Part shown: one piece after another, positions 54,575 through 64,000 of the stretch
Position numbering within the stretch: the first letter of the stretch is position 1
Layout: each line of letters begins with the position of its first letter
Assembly (NCBI RefSeq): GCF_017591425.1
Contig: NW_024465885.1
Span: forward strand, 43,519,001-43,583,000
From: Ochotona curzoniae
Lineage: Eukaryota > Chordata > Mammalia > Lagomorpha > Ochotonidae
DNA: 64,000 bases
Direction of reading: 5' to 3'
Made by a program: the position numbers and the translations under genes
Notes under the pieces: generated by a model
What the model was told of the DNA's origin: nothing
The model's input: the letters and a program-made list of their open reading frames with translations, nothing else
Database searches by the model: none

Positions 54575-54912
54575 TTAAATCCATGTTTCCTAATTATTTT
54601 ACTTTTTGAAAGTAAAGGAAAGATGGAGAGACAGAGAGAGAGAGAAGGAGTGAAAGAAAAAGATGTTACATCTATTGGTTCACTCCCCAAGTGGCAACAA
54701 CAACCAGAGTTGAGCCGATCTGAAGCCAGGAGCAAGGAGCTTCTTCTAGGTCTCCCATGTGAGTATAGGGCCCCAAGTCTTTGGGCCATCCCTGGCTGTT
54801 TTCCTAGGCTGTAAGCAGGGAGCTGGATCAGAAATGGAGCCGCTGGGATACCATGCGGGATGTCGGTGCTACAGTTGGAGGATTAGTATGCTAATCCACT
54901 GCATCGCCCCAT
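54575..54912 (-). mobile_element. CSINE-type SINE, full length
   Basis: Reversed landmarks are 'attttactttttgaaagtaaagg', 'gagagagagaaggagtg', 'tctattggttcactccccaagtggc', 'cctaggctgtaagcagggagctggatc' and a reversed head ending '...ccactgcatcgcccc'. Confidence 0.9.
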
Positions 54913-55269
54913 GCTCACCAATTGTAAATAACCAGTACCATAGTACATTGTTCCAACTGTCATATTTCATTATTAGATATTCTGGTTAAGCTCTTGCCAT
55001 GTCTCATGTATCAACTAAGCTTTATCACAGGTATAACCGGATAGGGGAAACGATAGCACATACAGGCACAGGTCATATCCAATGGGAAGAGGATGTGACC
55101 CACAAAGGGATTATTGACCATATCCAACTTCTGTGTGTTCTATTCATGTTCAGAACTCTTGCACTGCCTAAGTCCTTGACTAACAGGTTCAATCACTGTT
55201 GCCGGCTTTCAATAAATGAGGGCATATTTTTTTTCTCTCAGAAATATAAAAAAGTGGACACCAGCCAGC
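54913..55269. other. Unique intergenic sequence
   Basis: No gene or repeat is recognised. Confidence 0.4.
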
Positions 55270-57329
55270 CAGGGATGTGTTAAAAAAAAAAAAAGTCTCG
55301 CTGGGGCAAAAGTGAACAACAGTGGTTTTGCAGCAGGCAAGCCATTGCTGAGGGCTGCTAACTGTCCCAGCGGAAGTGAAAAAGGAGAACTGGGAGCCTG
55401 ACTGGTCCCCAACGGCTCAGTGGGGGCTTGAGCAAGCCCAATAGAGGAGAGTACCTGAATCCCACACTTGCTTCTTGGCAGGACTTGGGACCCGGTGGGA
55501 AACTGAGGCAGACTGCCCTGCAGCCAGCGTCATTGGCTGAGGCAGCAGAACTCAGAACAGAAAGACCACCCATCGGTGGCACCCTCCCGTGGGAGAAGGA
55601 AGGGAACGCACAGGCGCAGTTACCAGCTACACTGGGGAAAGATGTGCAGCCAAGACTGGAGCCACGCACAGCTTAACGGCTACAAAGGAACAGTGTACAC
55701 GCAATCGGACCTCCAAGCCCTTGGCCACTAGGTAGAGCAGAAGACCAAGCTCTCAATAGGGCAAAGTCGGAGCATGGGGCACCACACAGGCCCAGGTCAG
55801 TGAAGGCAGCCAGGACAAGATACAGTCCCGGGACCTGGAGAAGTGTGATCTGTGGGGCCTCTGCCTGGAAGGTGTCCCAGGGGGAGGAGGCTGGGGTTGG
55901 GATGAAGTCGGGGTTGCTGGGGTGATCCACAGGGCCCTTGGCCACCCCTGTTGGACTTGTGGCTTCCAAAAGCATTCAAGCTTGGGAACTGGGTTAGATA
56001 GTGCCTTCGGGAACCTTTGGATTGAATTCTAACAGTGATGGGAGCCAACCACAGCTTCTGAAGTGACACGAATCGAGGCTAGGGGTGGGGTAGGCTCCCC
56101 CCCGGGTCTACTAGGGGAAGGCACAGGTGTTCGTCACTTGACCTGCAAAAAATCCAAGGGATCATACTCCTGCTGATTGTAGTAGCTATGGGAGCTATGA
56201 GGAATAAGGCCCTATGGCTAGTGTCCCACCACTCTCCTGTCCCAGCTCTGTCATGCGTGTATAGCAGGAGATAAACTCTGGGTGGCCATGTCCCCTTGGG
56301 TGCCTGAACTCCTCAGACACACACAGCCCAATGAGGCCAGGAGAGGCTTCCACAGCCCAGCTCAGAGCAGGTAGCCTAAGTCTGAGCATTCAGATGGAGC
56401 CCAGGTTAAGAACTGGAGTCATGGCCAGCACTGGGAGGTCAGTTAATCCCCCTCCCCTCCCACAGAAGGTACCTGCACTGGGCAGGGTCTCCCACAGCCA
56501 CACAGCTATGGCATCACCTCTACAGGGGTGGCAGTCCCAACACACACATGGCACCAGGGCAAGAACAGGCAGAGTGAGAACCTGGGAGTGGCTATCACAC
56601 TCCTACCTGGAGCAGTCTAGTCCAGGAGCTTCATTCACCTCTTCACAGTAGAATCCACTGTGTCAGTGGTTTGAAAAGAGGCCACCCAGATCAAGACCCA
56701 ACCTGGGACTGAGTCCTGGGCCCCATCCACTTGCCGATGACAGGCAAGAGACAGATATGAAGAGCCAGGTGACAGCGACTAGGCACACAGGTGTGAGCAG
56801 AGGGAAGGGCAGACACTGGGCTGGGACTGTGTTCCTGTGTTCTGTGACTGGGCAAAGGGAAAAGGCTTAGAAAAGCAATCACTGAACCTGGTGGTGGGTG
56901 TGGGAGAAGAGAAGTGGCTGGCAGGGAGGTGGGGTTGAGTGTGATGCTCACAGCACAAATATCCCAGGCCACCAGAGAGCAGGTAGCCAAGTAACAGAGA
57001 AAAGCAAGCCAGGGGGCTCCGCCAGCACCCATGGCATTACACCTGCACTCAGTGGATGGGGCCTAGAGACAGAGACAAGGTGCCAGTGATAAGGAGCTCC
57101 ACTGACTGGACCCAAGCTCAGGGCATGGGAGTCAGGAGAAGCTCCAGTGCTTTCTAGATCCACAGTAGCACCCACGCTAGCCCCTGAGGGCTGGCAGCCT
57201 CAGACCGCAGCACTTAGAACTGAAGGTGACAGCTCCCTGTCTTCTTGCCTTGGACATTCAGGGATCCTGCATTCTGCCTTCCTGGGGAAAGCCTAATGAT
57301 ACTGGCAGATCACCACCCCGTCAAGTCCA
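55270..57329. other. Long GC-balanced intergenic sequence, possibly old L1 or ERV material
   Basis: It starts after an A-run (55283-55294). The part at 55296-55720 ('ctgggagcctgactggtccccaacggctcagtgg', 'acgcaatcggacctcc') reads like the 5' UTR of an L1 or a similar element, from memory only. The rest (55720-57300) is purine-rich, with recurring 'gagcaggtagcc' (56367 and 56980) and 'ggagctcc/ccagcac' words. No coding frame with a known domain is seen. Confidence 0.35.
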
Positions 57330-57560
57330 AGGAACACTTGCCCAGTCCTGATAGGACTACTGTTAAAACCAAGGCGAACTCAGCGGGCGAACCCTGGTGT
57401 CACCACACTTGAGTGTCATCTAATAGCGGTGTTAATAGCAGTCTAATCCTTCCTGCCTCCTTGCTTGGAGACAAGCAGCTGTCATGCGCCAGGCAAATAA
57501 AGGTCATAATAGGGAAGGAAACGGCATGAAATCAGCCGCGACCTTCATCTCTGTGCCATG
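57330..57560. promoter_or_regulatory. Candidate enhancer with an NKX2-type site
   Basis: This repeat-free stretch is unusually rich in motif-like words and CpGs: CACTTGA (57406-57412, the NKX2 consensus reversed), 'ggtgttaatagc', 'ctaatcc' (OTX/bicoid-like), an E-box CAGCTG (57477-57482) and 'aggtcataatag'. It ends just before a CpG-containing 'atcagccgcgacc'. The claim is based on motifs only. Confidence 0.35.
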
Positions 57561-57758
57561 TGGGAAGCAGCGGCAGTTGCCCCAGCTGTACCCCATCACC
57601 TCCCATTGGGGGGATAACAGGGGAGGGAGGAGAGGATCCAGGAGGCCACACCCACTACTGAGAGATGTTAGACCGGGCTGGCATTCCAGGATCCTTAGCT
57701 GTGTCCCAATCTTGTTTCTGGTGTGAAAGTGGTCATCACTGCCAACTTCTAGGAAGGC

Positions 57759-57761
<3 letters not shown>
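57561..57761. other. Short unique gap
   Basis: No gene is recognised. Confidence 0.4.

Positions 57762-57814
<53 letters not shown>
57762..57814. repeat. (CA)n microsatellite, about 26 units
   Basis: Uninterrupted CA dinucleotides. This is the longest pure dinucleotide tract in the window and probably varies in length between individuals. Confidence 0.97.
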
Positions 57815-57817
<3 letters not shown>

Positions 57818-58449
57818 GCAACAAGCAGAGCATGACTGGTGCAGGGGACCTCCTTGTCCATGTCCAGGGAATACTGGGCTAGACCTGGCTTGCTCCAGGC
57901 CTCAACAACCCACCCTGCAAAATGGACAGTGGTTGCTTGAACAATCTTGGAGGGACTCCAGGTGGCTCACATGAGCCATTGGACATGGAAGTGGTTTGCA
58001 AGCAACATCTCAGAGTAGAACTCGCTGTGCCACCGGCAGGCGCCCTATTGGGCAATCTCGGGTGGCAACAGCTCTGAAAATGTGCTCCGACTGTGAGATG
58101 GACTAGAGCTGCTTTTAAAAACAGGAGGTTGCAGACTAGTCTGCTGTGATGGAGGGGGGATTTTCTCTATTTTGCCAGATCCTTTACTCTAACCTCCTCA
58201 CCTGCCTGTTCTATTCTGCCCTGGTAGTCTGTGCATTTGCCTTCTGGCCCTATTCCCCCTCTCAATGCCTCAGCCCTTCTCTCCCTCCCATTTCTGCTTG
58301 TCAGATCCACCCACATGAGGCCGTGCAGAAAGTGCCTGTCCCTCAGGCCAGCAATAGCAGCAACAGGCATCATCCTGGCACTTGACTAAGATCAGCAACC
58401 TTGAACTCCACCCCAACTCACAGATCTGCACTCCGCACTTTAAATTTGA
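57815..58449. other. Unique intergenic sequence
   Basis: No gene or repeat is recognised. Confidence 0.4.
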
Positions 58450-58662
58450 TTTTCTAAGCTCCTCATCCATCTGTTCACTCCCCCAAAATGCCCACAAAGG
58501 CTGACACTGGGCCAGGCTGGAACCAGATCTCCATATGGGTCTCCCAGGTGGATGGCAGCGGCCCAATTACTTGAACCACCACCTGCTGCCTCCCAGGGTG
58601 TGCGTTAGCAGGAAGCTGGATTTGGGAGTGGAGCCAGCAGTCAACCCATTCACTCCAATGTG
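58450..58662 (-). mobile_element. CSINE-type SINE, without A-rich end
   Basis: Reversed landmarks are 'ctcatccatctgttcactccccc', 'gggtctcccaggtggatggc', 'accacctgctgcctcccaggg' and 'gttagcaggaagctggattt'. Confidence 0.75.
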
Positions 58663-59718
58663 AATGAGGCCCTTCCAGGCAGCAATGGCTCCCTGCACCC
58701 CTCCCCCAGCCCTGAGGCTACCTCTGCTGGCTCTGTCTGCCACAAGAAGCCTGCGTTCCCCTTGTCCAGACCACAGTTTGGCAGACAGTACCAGGCCAGC
58801 ACTTGTCTGGCTGTGCTTCATAGCCTTGAGCCGGTTGCAAATTACCAGGAGGCGGAGAGCCCACACTTTCTCCCGGGACCTGGCATGGGGCTCCCCCTGC
58901 AAGCAGGGATCTATCAATGGGCTTTTTGCTCAGTGGCTCTACTTCCTCCTCCTCAGTCCCTCATTCATTCATTCATCGGGGCTTTGTGGATCATCTCTGG
59001 GGGGTCCTGGCCATGTGCAAGGTATAGGGGATCCGTTAGAGAGCAGGCTCTGCAGAGGCCATCCTTGTGGGCAGAAGAAACAGCTGCATGAAGACAGGCA
59101 GGAAAGTAAGTGACAGGCCCACTGCTAGGGGCTTACAGAAAAAAGGGAACAGCCAGTGCCCAAAAGAAAGATGCTGCTGTTAGCGTAGGTGGCCCCAAAA
59201 GTCCCCATGTGGGTTCCTGTCTTCACTGAAGCCACAACCATTCAACATCCAGGTGCAGGGTACACAATAAGGATGAAGTGCCCACCGATGGACTGACCTT
59301 GCTTGGCCCAGCCCATGTACCCAGCTCAGGTCTTTACGCCTCCCTGGCAGTCACCCACCCTCTATGCCACCTCTGTGCACTCCCATGCTCCAGGGTGTCA
59401 GGCTCACTCAGCCAGCTGTGTCTGTCCCTCTTGGCAATGGCCAGCCCTGATGTCATGCAGGGCAGCTGCTCTAGGCCATTTTCTTGTCCCTGTTTCTGAA
59501 GCCAACATTGTCATTTTCTTTCAGTGTGGTCAGGCACTCCTCCCTGGATTATTCTTGTGCCCAAGGGACAAGGGTAAGAAAGGGGGCTTCTTTTGAAAAT
59601 ACCCCTCCATACCCAGCCTGCTTTCTCCATACCCTGAGACTGCTTTGCTCTTACCACCAGAAGCTTTCTGGTCCAGCTGTGGCTGCATCTAGGAACTGAT
59701 TAGAAACACAGATTCTTG
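58663..59718. other. Unique intergenic sequence
   Basis: Overlapping ORFs of 143 and 149 codons (58660-59113) have no known domain and are probably chance frames. A short 'attc' tandem lies at 58964-58976. Confidence 0.4.
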
Positions 59719-60055
59719 AATCTAGTACAGTGGCTCAATAGGTTAGCTATACAGACTCAATAGGCTAAATCTACCTGCAAGTGCTGGTATACCATATAGG
59801 CACTGGTTCATGTTCTGGCTGTTCCATTTTCCATCCAGCTCCTTACTTATGACCTGGGAAAGCAGTGGAAGATGGTCCAAGTGTTCAGGGCCCTGCACCC
59901 ATGTGGATGACCTGGAGGAGGCTTCTGGCTTTAGATTGGTTCAACTCTGGCTATTATAGCCACTTGGGAAGTGAAACAGTGGCTCTAAGATCTCCTCTCT
60001 GTGTTTCTTCTCTCTGTAAATCAGCCATTCAAATAAAAATAAATCTTTAAAAATA
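59719..60055 (+). mobile_element. CSINE-type SINE, full length
   Basis: It holds the head 'atctagtacagtggctcaataggttagc', a partly duplicated head region (59745-59785), 'tgacctgggaaagcagtggaagatgg', 'cacttgggaagtgaaac' and a 'caaataaaaataaatcttt' tail. Confidence 0.9.
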
Positions 60056-60062
60056 AAAATTT

Positions 60063-60392
60063 AGTGTTTGGTGCGATGGCCTAGCAGCTAAAGTCCTTGC
60101 CTTGAATGTGCCAGGATCCTATATGGGTAACAGTTCTAATCCCGGCAGCTCCACTTCCCATCCAACTCCCTGCTTGTGACCTGGGAAAGCAGTCGAGGAC
60201 AGCCCAAAGCCTTGGGACCCTGCACCCGTGTGGGAGCAACCATTTGTGAGCTCCTGGCTTCAGATTGGCACAGCAGCAGCCATTGTGGTCACCTGGGGAA
60301 TGAATCATCGGATGGAAGATCTTCCTTTCTGTTTCTCCTCCTCTCTGTATATCTGAATTTGCAATAAAAATAAATAAATCTAAAAAAAAAAA
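60063..60392 (+). mobile_element. CSINE-type SINE, full length
   Basis: The head 'gtgtttggtgcgatggcctagcagctaaagtcc', 'ctatatgggtaacagttctaatcccgg', 'gtgacctgggaaagcagtcgagg', 'cacctggggaatgaatcatc' and 'gcaataaaaataaataaatc' are clear. It follows the previous copy in tandem. Confidence 0.95.
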
Positions 60393-60814
60393 CCCCAACA
60401 GATTTTCAGGCACCACTTGTACTTGTGGGGTCAGAATTTGCATTTTTCTAAGGACCCTGGAGAATGGAAAACCACCCAACAGGCCACACAGATCAGTTAG
60501 ACTCACGGTGAGCCAAACACATATCCAAGCTTTTTGCTGACGAAGGTCTTTGGGAGGCAGGTGTGAGTGTACTTAAGAGCTCAGTTCTCCAGCTGCATTA
60601 ACTGAGGTACATGGAAGCCAAGAGCCTGCCCAGGCTATGCACCTGGAGATGGCCAAGCTGTGTGAGTCATGGAGGGGCTCAGTGTAGATTGTGCCCTCTG
60701 GCCAGCTCCATGCTGTGCAGGCCAAGCCTAGCCCCAAAGGGGGCACCACTGGCAGTGTTGACCTGCAGCAACTGCCATTAACAAGGCCCTTGGGACCAGA
60801 CGGTCCCAAGCAGT
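60393..60814. other. Unique intergenic sequence
   Basis: No gene or repeat is recognised. Confidence 0.4.
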
Positions 60815-61120
60815 GGGCATTTATTATCTCCCAGTTCTGGAGACCCCAAGTCCAAGATTAAGGTGTCAGCAGGGCTGGGTGCTCCAGAGGACTCTGAGAT
60901 GGAATCTGTCGCAGGCCTCTGCCCCCAACTCCTGCGTCTGGCAATCTGTGAAGTTCCTTGATTTGCAAGAGCATCACCCTGATTTCTGCCTTCATCCCCA
61001 CGTGGGATTTTGTATGTGTGTGTGGAGAGAGGGAGGGAGGGGTGCCTAAGCATGTGAACCCAAATTTTCCCTTTCTATGAGGCCATCAGTCAAATACATT
61101 AGAAACGCACCCTAATGGGC
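60815..61120 (+). repeat. Old dispersed repeat, same type as 50640-51315
   Basis: 'tttattatctcccagttctggagaccccaagtccaagattaaggtgtcagcagggctgg' is followed by 'ttccttgatttgcaagagcatcaccctgatttctgcc'. This is the order seen in a common mammalian dispersed repeat. I cannot name the family with certainty. Confidence 0.65.
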
Positions 61121-61289
61121 TCAATGAACTGTAAGTGAACTCATAACATCACGATGGCTCTGCTTAGAAGTCAAGTCACTTTCTGAGACCTTGGGGTCTA
61201 TGACTTGAACACAAATGTGTCAAGGGCACACTGAACACATCAGAGAGGTGAGCAGAGTAATAGCAGTGAGTAACATTGCCCCACATATC
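61121..61289. other. Short unique gap
   Basis: No feature is recognised. Confidence 0.4.
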
Positions 61290-61480
61290 ATCCTCCATGC
61301 CTTGAGCACCCACACAGCCCAGTGCCTACCACAAGACTGAGGCTAGTTCTGTGCTCATCCTTGTGTTGAAAATAGTGGAAACCGAGGCCCTGCCAGGTTG
61401 CCAGGTGTCATGTCCCAAGCCTTGCAAACTTATAAGTGAGGGAGCCAGGATTTAAAGCTAGGTGATCTGGCTCCATTAAC
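61290..61480 (+). repeat. MIR-like ancient SINE
   Basis: 'catgccttgagcacccacacagcccagtgcctacc' leads to 'aatagtggaaaccgaggccctgccaggttgccagg' and 'gggagccaggatttaaagctaggtgatctggctcc'. This is the MIR order with a diverged core. Confidence 0.65.
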
Positions 61481-61866
61481 ACTGCATTTCTCTCTATTTG
61501 TTGGTGTCTACAGTTATACTGAACTCACACCTGCACAATCTCCTTAGCAAGCCCCTGCTGACTTTTGGTTGGGGGTCCAGCAGAGCATCTCTGAAACAGT
61601 CCTATGAGTGATGGAATGGAGGAGAGTGGCAGGTACCCAGGGGGCTCTCACCAGCACCTGCTTGGTCCATAGCACAAGCATGTACAAGCAGCAGAATTCA
61701 AAAAGTTCATGCAAAGAAGAGTGCAAGAAAAGCTAAATTTACTTCTGTGCTGGGGGGAGGGGGGGGCGAGTCTCAGGCCATGCCTTTCATTTTCACAACA
61801 TGCATTTTCCATGAACTCTCGGAAGATTTTGAAAATTCCACACCAAAATAAAGTCATCTTTTTTTC
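61481..61866. other. Unique intergenic sequence
   Basis: A G-rich run (61751-61767) is the only notable simple sequence. No gene is recognised. Confidence 0.4.
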
Positions 61867-62190
61867 TTCTAATATTTATTTACTTTTATTTGAAAAGTCA
61901 GATTTTACAAAAACAGAGAGATGTGAAGATCTTACATCTCCTGATTCACTCTCCAGATGGCTGCAGTGGCCAGAATAAGCTGATCCGAAGTCGGGAGCCA
62001 GGAGCTTCTTCTAGCTCTCTCACGTGGTTGCAAGGGGCCAAAGGTTTGGGCTATCCATCACTGCTCCCAGGACTTAGCAGGGAGCTGGATGGAAAGTAGA
62101 AGAGTCAGGACTTGAACTGATCTACTTCATTTGGGATGCCGACACTAAAGACAGAAGTTTAGCCTACTATGCCATGGTACTGACCTTAAG
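61867..62190 (-). mobile_element. CSINE-type SINE
   Basis: Reversed landmarks are 'tatttatttacttttatttgaaaagtcag', 'gatcttacatctcctgattcactctccagatggc', 'gatccgaagtcgggagccaggagcttcttc', 'ttagcagggagctggatgg' and 'gcctactatgccatggtac'. Confidence 0.9.
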
Positions 62191-62788
62191 CTCATCTTCT
62201 AACCCATTTTTCCACAAATATTTTGAAGTCCCTTTCTGCAATTGGATGCTGTCACGATGGTGTGATCAGCCACGGAGGGTATCTCTGACAGGGTCCCCTA
62301 AGACTCCAGATCGCGTGGTGTCCCAGCTGCCTCAGATTGTGTAAGCACAAGTGATGATGTTTGTATGACAATGCAATCGCCTCATAGCCCATTTCTCAGA
62401 GTCCATCTCTGTCATCAAGATCACAAAGCTGGAGGCTGCAAATGTGTCTCCCTTGTGCAGTGCGTATGGGAAGAGAAAACTCAATCACTGTTAGCGTTGC
62501 GAGCATCCCTATATGCCAGCACCAAGCTCCCTCCAGCACCCTGTCCTGGGGTTGTGCAAAGCTGAGCCTTACACCAGAAAAGCTTTCGGGTGTGGGCAAG
62601 GAAAGAGATTTGCATGGTGAACCCGGATGGTCCTAGCCACCCAAGTTGGTATTTCCAGATCAGAGTGTCCTGGGGAGAGGCAGGTGGCAGCCTCAGAGTG
62701 CCCATGGCCTTAGCTGCACCCTGCTCTGCCTTTCTCCTCCCCTCTGGTAGTCTAGTCTGGAGTCAGATGCAGCTCTTGCAGCCGGCGC
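62191..62788. other. Unique intergenic sequence
   Basis: No gene or repeat is recognised. Confidence 0.4.
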
Positions 62789-62790
62789 GT

Positions 62791-62832
<42 letters not shown>

Positions 62833-62833
62833 T
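62789..62833. repeat. (GT)n(GA)n compound microsatellite
   Basis: About 12 GT units are followed by about 10 GA units. Confidence 0.95.
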
Positions 62834-63049
62834 TGAGTAGGAGCCAAATAGCAAACAACAGGTGAGCTTTTTGAACAGTCCTCCTCTGTGCAACGCCTCC
62901 CCTATCCCCGCTCCCACAGGGGAGGGGGTGTCTTGCCCAGGCGACTCCCTGCACGGCCCTGCGCTGACTTCCAGAACCGTCTGTCTCTGCAGGTGTTCTA
63001 GGAAACTGGGCCTCAGCACTGCAGTGACCCATATATGATTACCTTTCAG
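62834..63049. other. Unique intergenic sequence
   Basis: No feature is recognised. Confidence 0.4.
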
Positions 63050-63500
63050 GTTCTCTAATTCATCATTCACTCCTTTCTGAAAACCTAGAATGGAAGCTCA
63101 GCAGCACAGGCACTGGCCTCCCTCCATTCTCTCGGCAAACACATCGGCCTGTTTGTTCTCTTTCATTCCCGCTCTTCCTGTTGCATTCTGCCCTGTTCAA
63201 TGGGGAAAGAGTGGAACCGGATGGCTGGACCCGGCACAGGGAAATGACTTCACAGTCACCTTTGTTTCCCCTCATTCCTTTGAGCGCACTTGGCCCTTGC
63301 AACTCTATGAAAGGGCTTGTTTCAACCATTGGGCGCATCCAGCAGGCCAGAGATGCTGCAGCCAGAATCGCTCCCCATCTTTTTTCAGCCTGCCCTAAGA
63401 CTACCGGTTGCACTGCCAAATTTGGGGGCAACAAAACTAACCATGACATTGGACATTGTGTTATAAATTAGCCACAGCCATCCAAGCAAATTGTCACTTG
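63050..63500. promoter_or_regulatory. Candidate SOX-rich enhancer near the expected OLIG1 side
   Basis: The stretch is repeat-free, with several HMG/SOX-type words: CTTTGTT (63260-63266), CCATTGG (63326-63332), ACATTGT (63453-63459) and AATTGTC (63489-63495). A homeodomain core AATTAG (63467-63472) lies next to a 'ttataaat' word. SOX proteins are known regulators of oligodendrocyte genes. Binding and conservation are inferred, not shown. Confidence 0.35.
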
Positions 63501-64000
63501 GTGTTTTTTTGTGAGTGTTTTTTTTTTTTTTTCAATTGTATCAGTGTAAACCTTTGCAGTATTCGGCCTTCAGCTACTGACTGAAGGAAGCTGTAAGATT
63601 TTTGTTCTGTTCCAAAACCACCCTACAGAATCCATGGCACATGGGCTAAAATGCATATCTTAATTCACAGATTTGACCACCCTGCTCACGCCAGGATTCC
63701 TAGTTTTGTCGCACTTTTCTTTCTAAAGTTCTCACTGGCTGCTTTTCAGTTTGAGGGGAACAGAATGTTTTGGTGAACATCTTTAAAACAAAAAGATGTG
63801 CTGTTCTTTTTATAACGCATCTCCTGAGGATTATTTGATGTTTCTTTTAAAGATAAGTCCTTTTCAGATATACAAGGAGAGGTGTGAAGCCTCCTTTCAT
63901 GGAGCTCCAGTGCCCTGTGGAGATGCAGGGCAGAAAGCATTGGAAGTTTCTACTTCTGTTAGATCATCGTGAGTTTAGGAAAGCAAAACACAAAAAGCAA
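63501..64000. other. Unique AT-rich intergenic sequence at the window edge
   Basis: A T-run lies at 63519-63532. No gene is recognised, and OLIG1 coding sequence is not present up to the end of the window. Confidence 0.45.

Overview
The window is mammalian nuclear DNA, almost certainly from a lagomorph. More than thirty copies of one tRNA-derived SINE lie on both strands, and their consensus fits the lagomorph CSINE (C-repeat) family. From memory of the subfamilies, the youngest copy (46292-46626) looks closer to pika (Ochotona) than to rabbit; this is an inference and was not tested by alignment.

The only protein-coding gene I can support is OLIG2. Its intact 323-residue coding sequence is at 29590-30561 (+). 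The proposed structure is a TATA-box promoter at 28640-28884, a short non-coding first exon ending at a GTAAGT donor (28980), an intron of about 0.56 kb, and a second exon with the whole coding sequence. A 3' UTR of about 1.4 kb ends near two AATAAA signals (31910 and 31937). The gene lies in a CpG-rich, SINE-free block of about 11.7 kb (23063-34771). Known synteny puts OLIG1 next, downstream on the same strand, but it is not in this window; it is expected beyond the right edge.

Left flank (1-23 kb): SINEs on both strands, an L1 ORF2 fragment (745-1005), a dead minus-strand L1 with 5' UTR, ORF1 remnants and the start of ORF2 (3262-5503), an odd tandemly duplicated L1-associated block (2570-3260), and a 26-bp exact piece of U2 snRNA (1953-1978). 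Two repeat-poor islands, 14380-14900 and 19900-20450, look like candidate conserved regulatory DNA.

Right flank (32-64 kb): intergenic DNA rich in SINEs, with a nested SINE pair, a young SINE with target-site duplications, and a degenerate minisatellite-like array joined to a retroelement-like 3' end (about 40870-42605). Several unique motif-rich stretches (35215-35400, 44460-45180, 53300-53540, 57330-57560, 63050-63500) are candidate enhancers of the OLIG locus.

Other open reading frames, including long ones on both strands in the CpG-rich region, have no recognisable protein content and are treated as chance frames. I found no undescribed multi-gene system. What is unusual here is in the transposon structures, a possible overlapping upstream ORF in OLIG2, and candidate regulatory islands.
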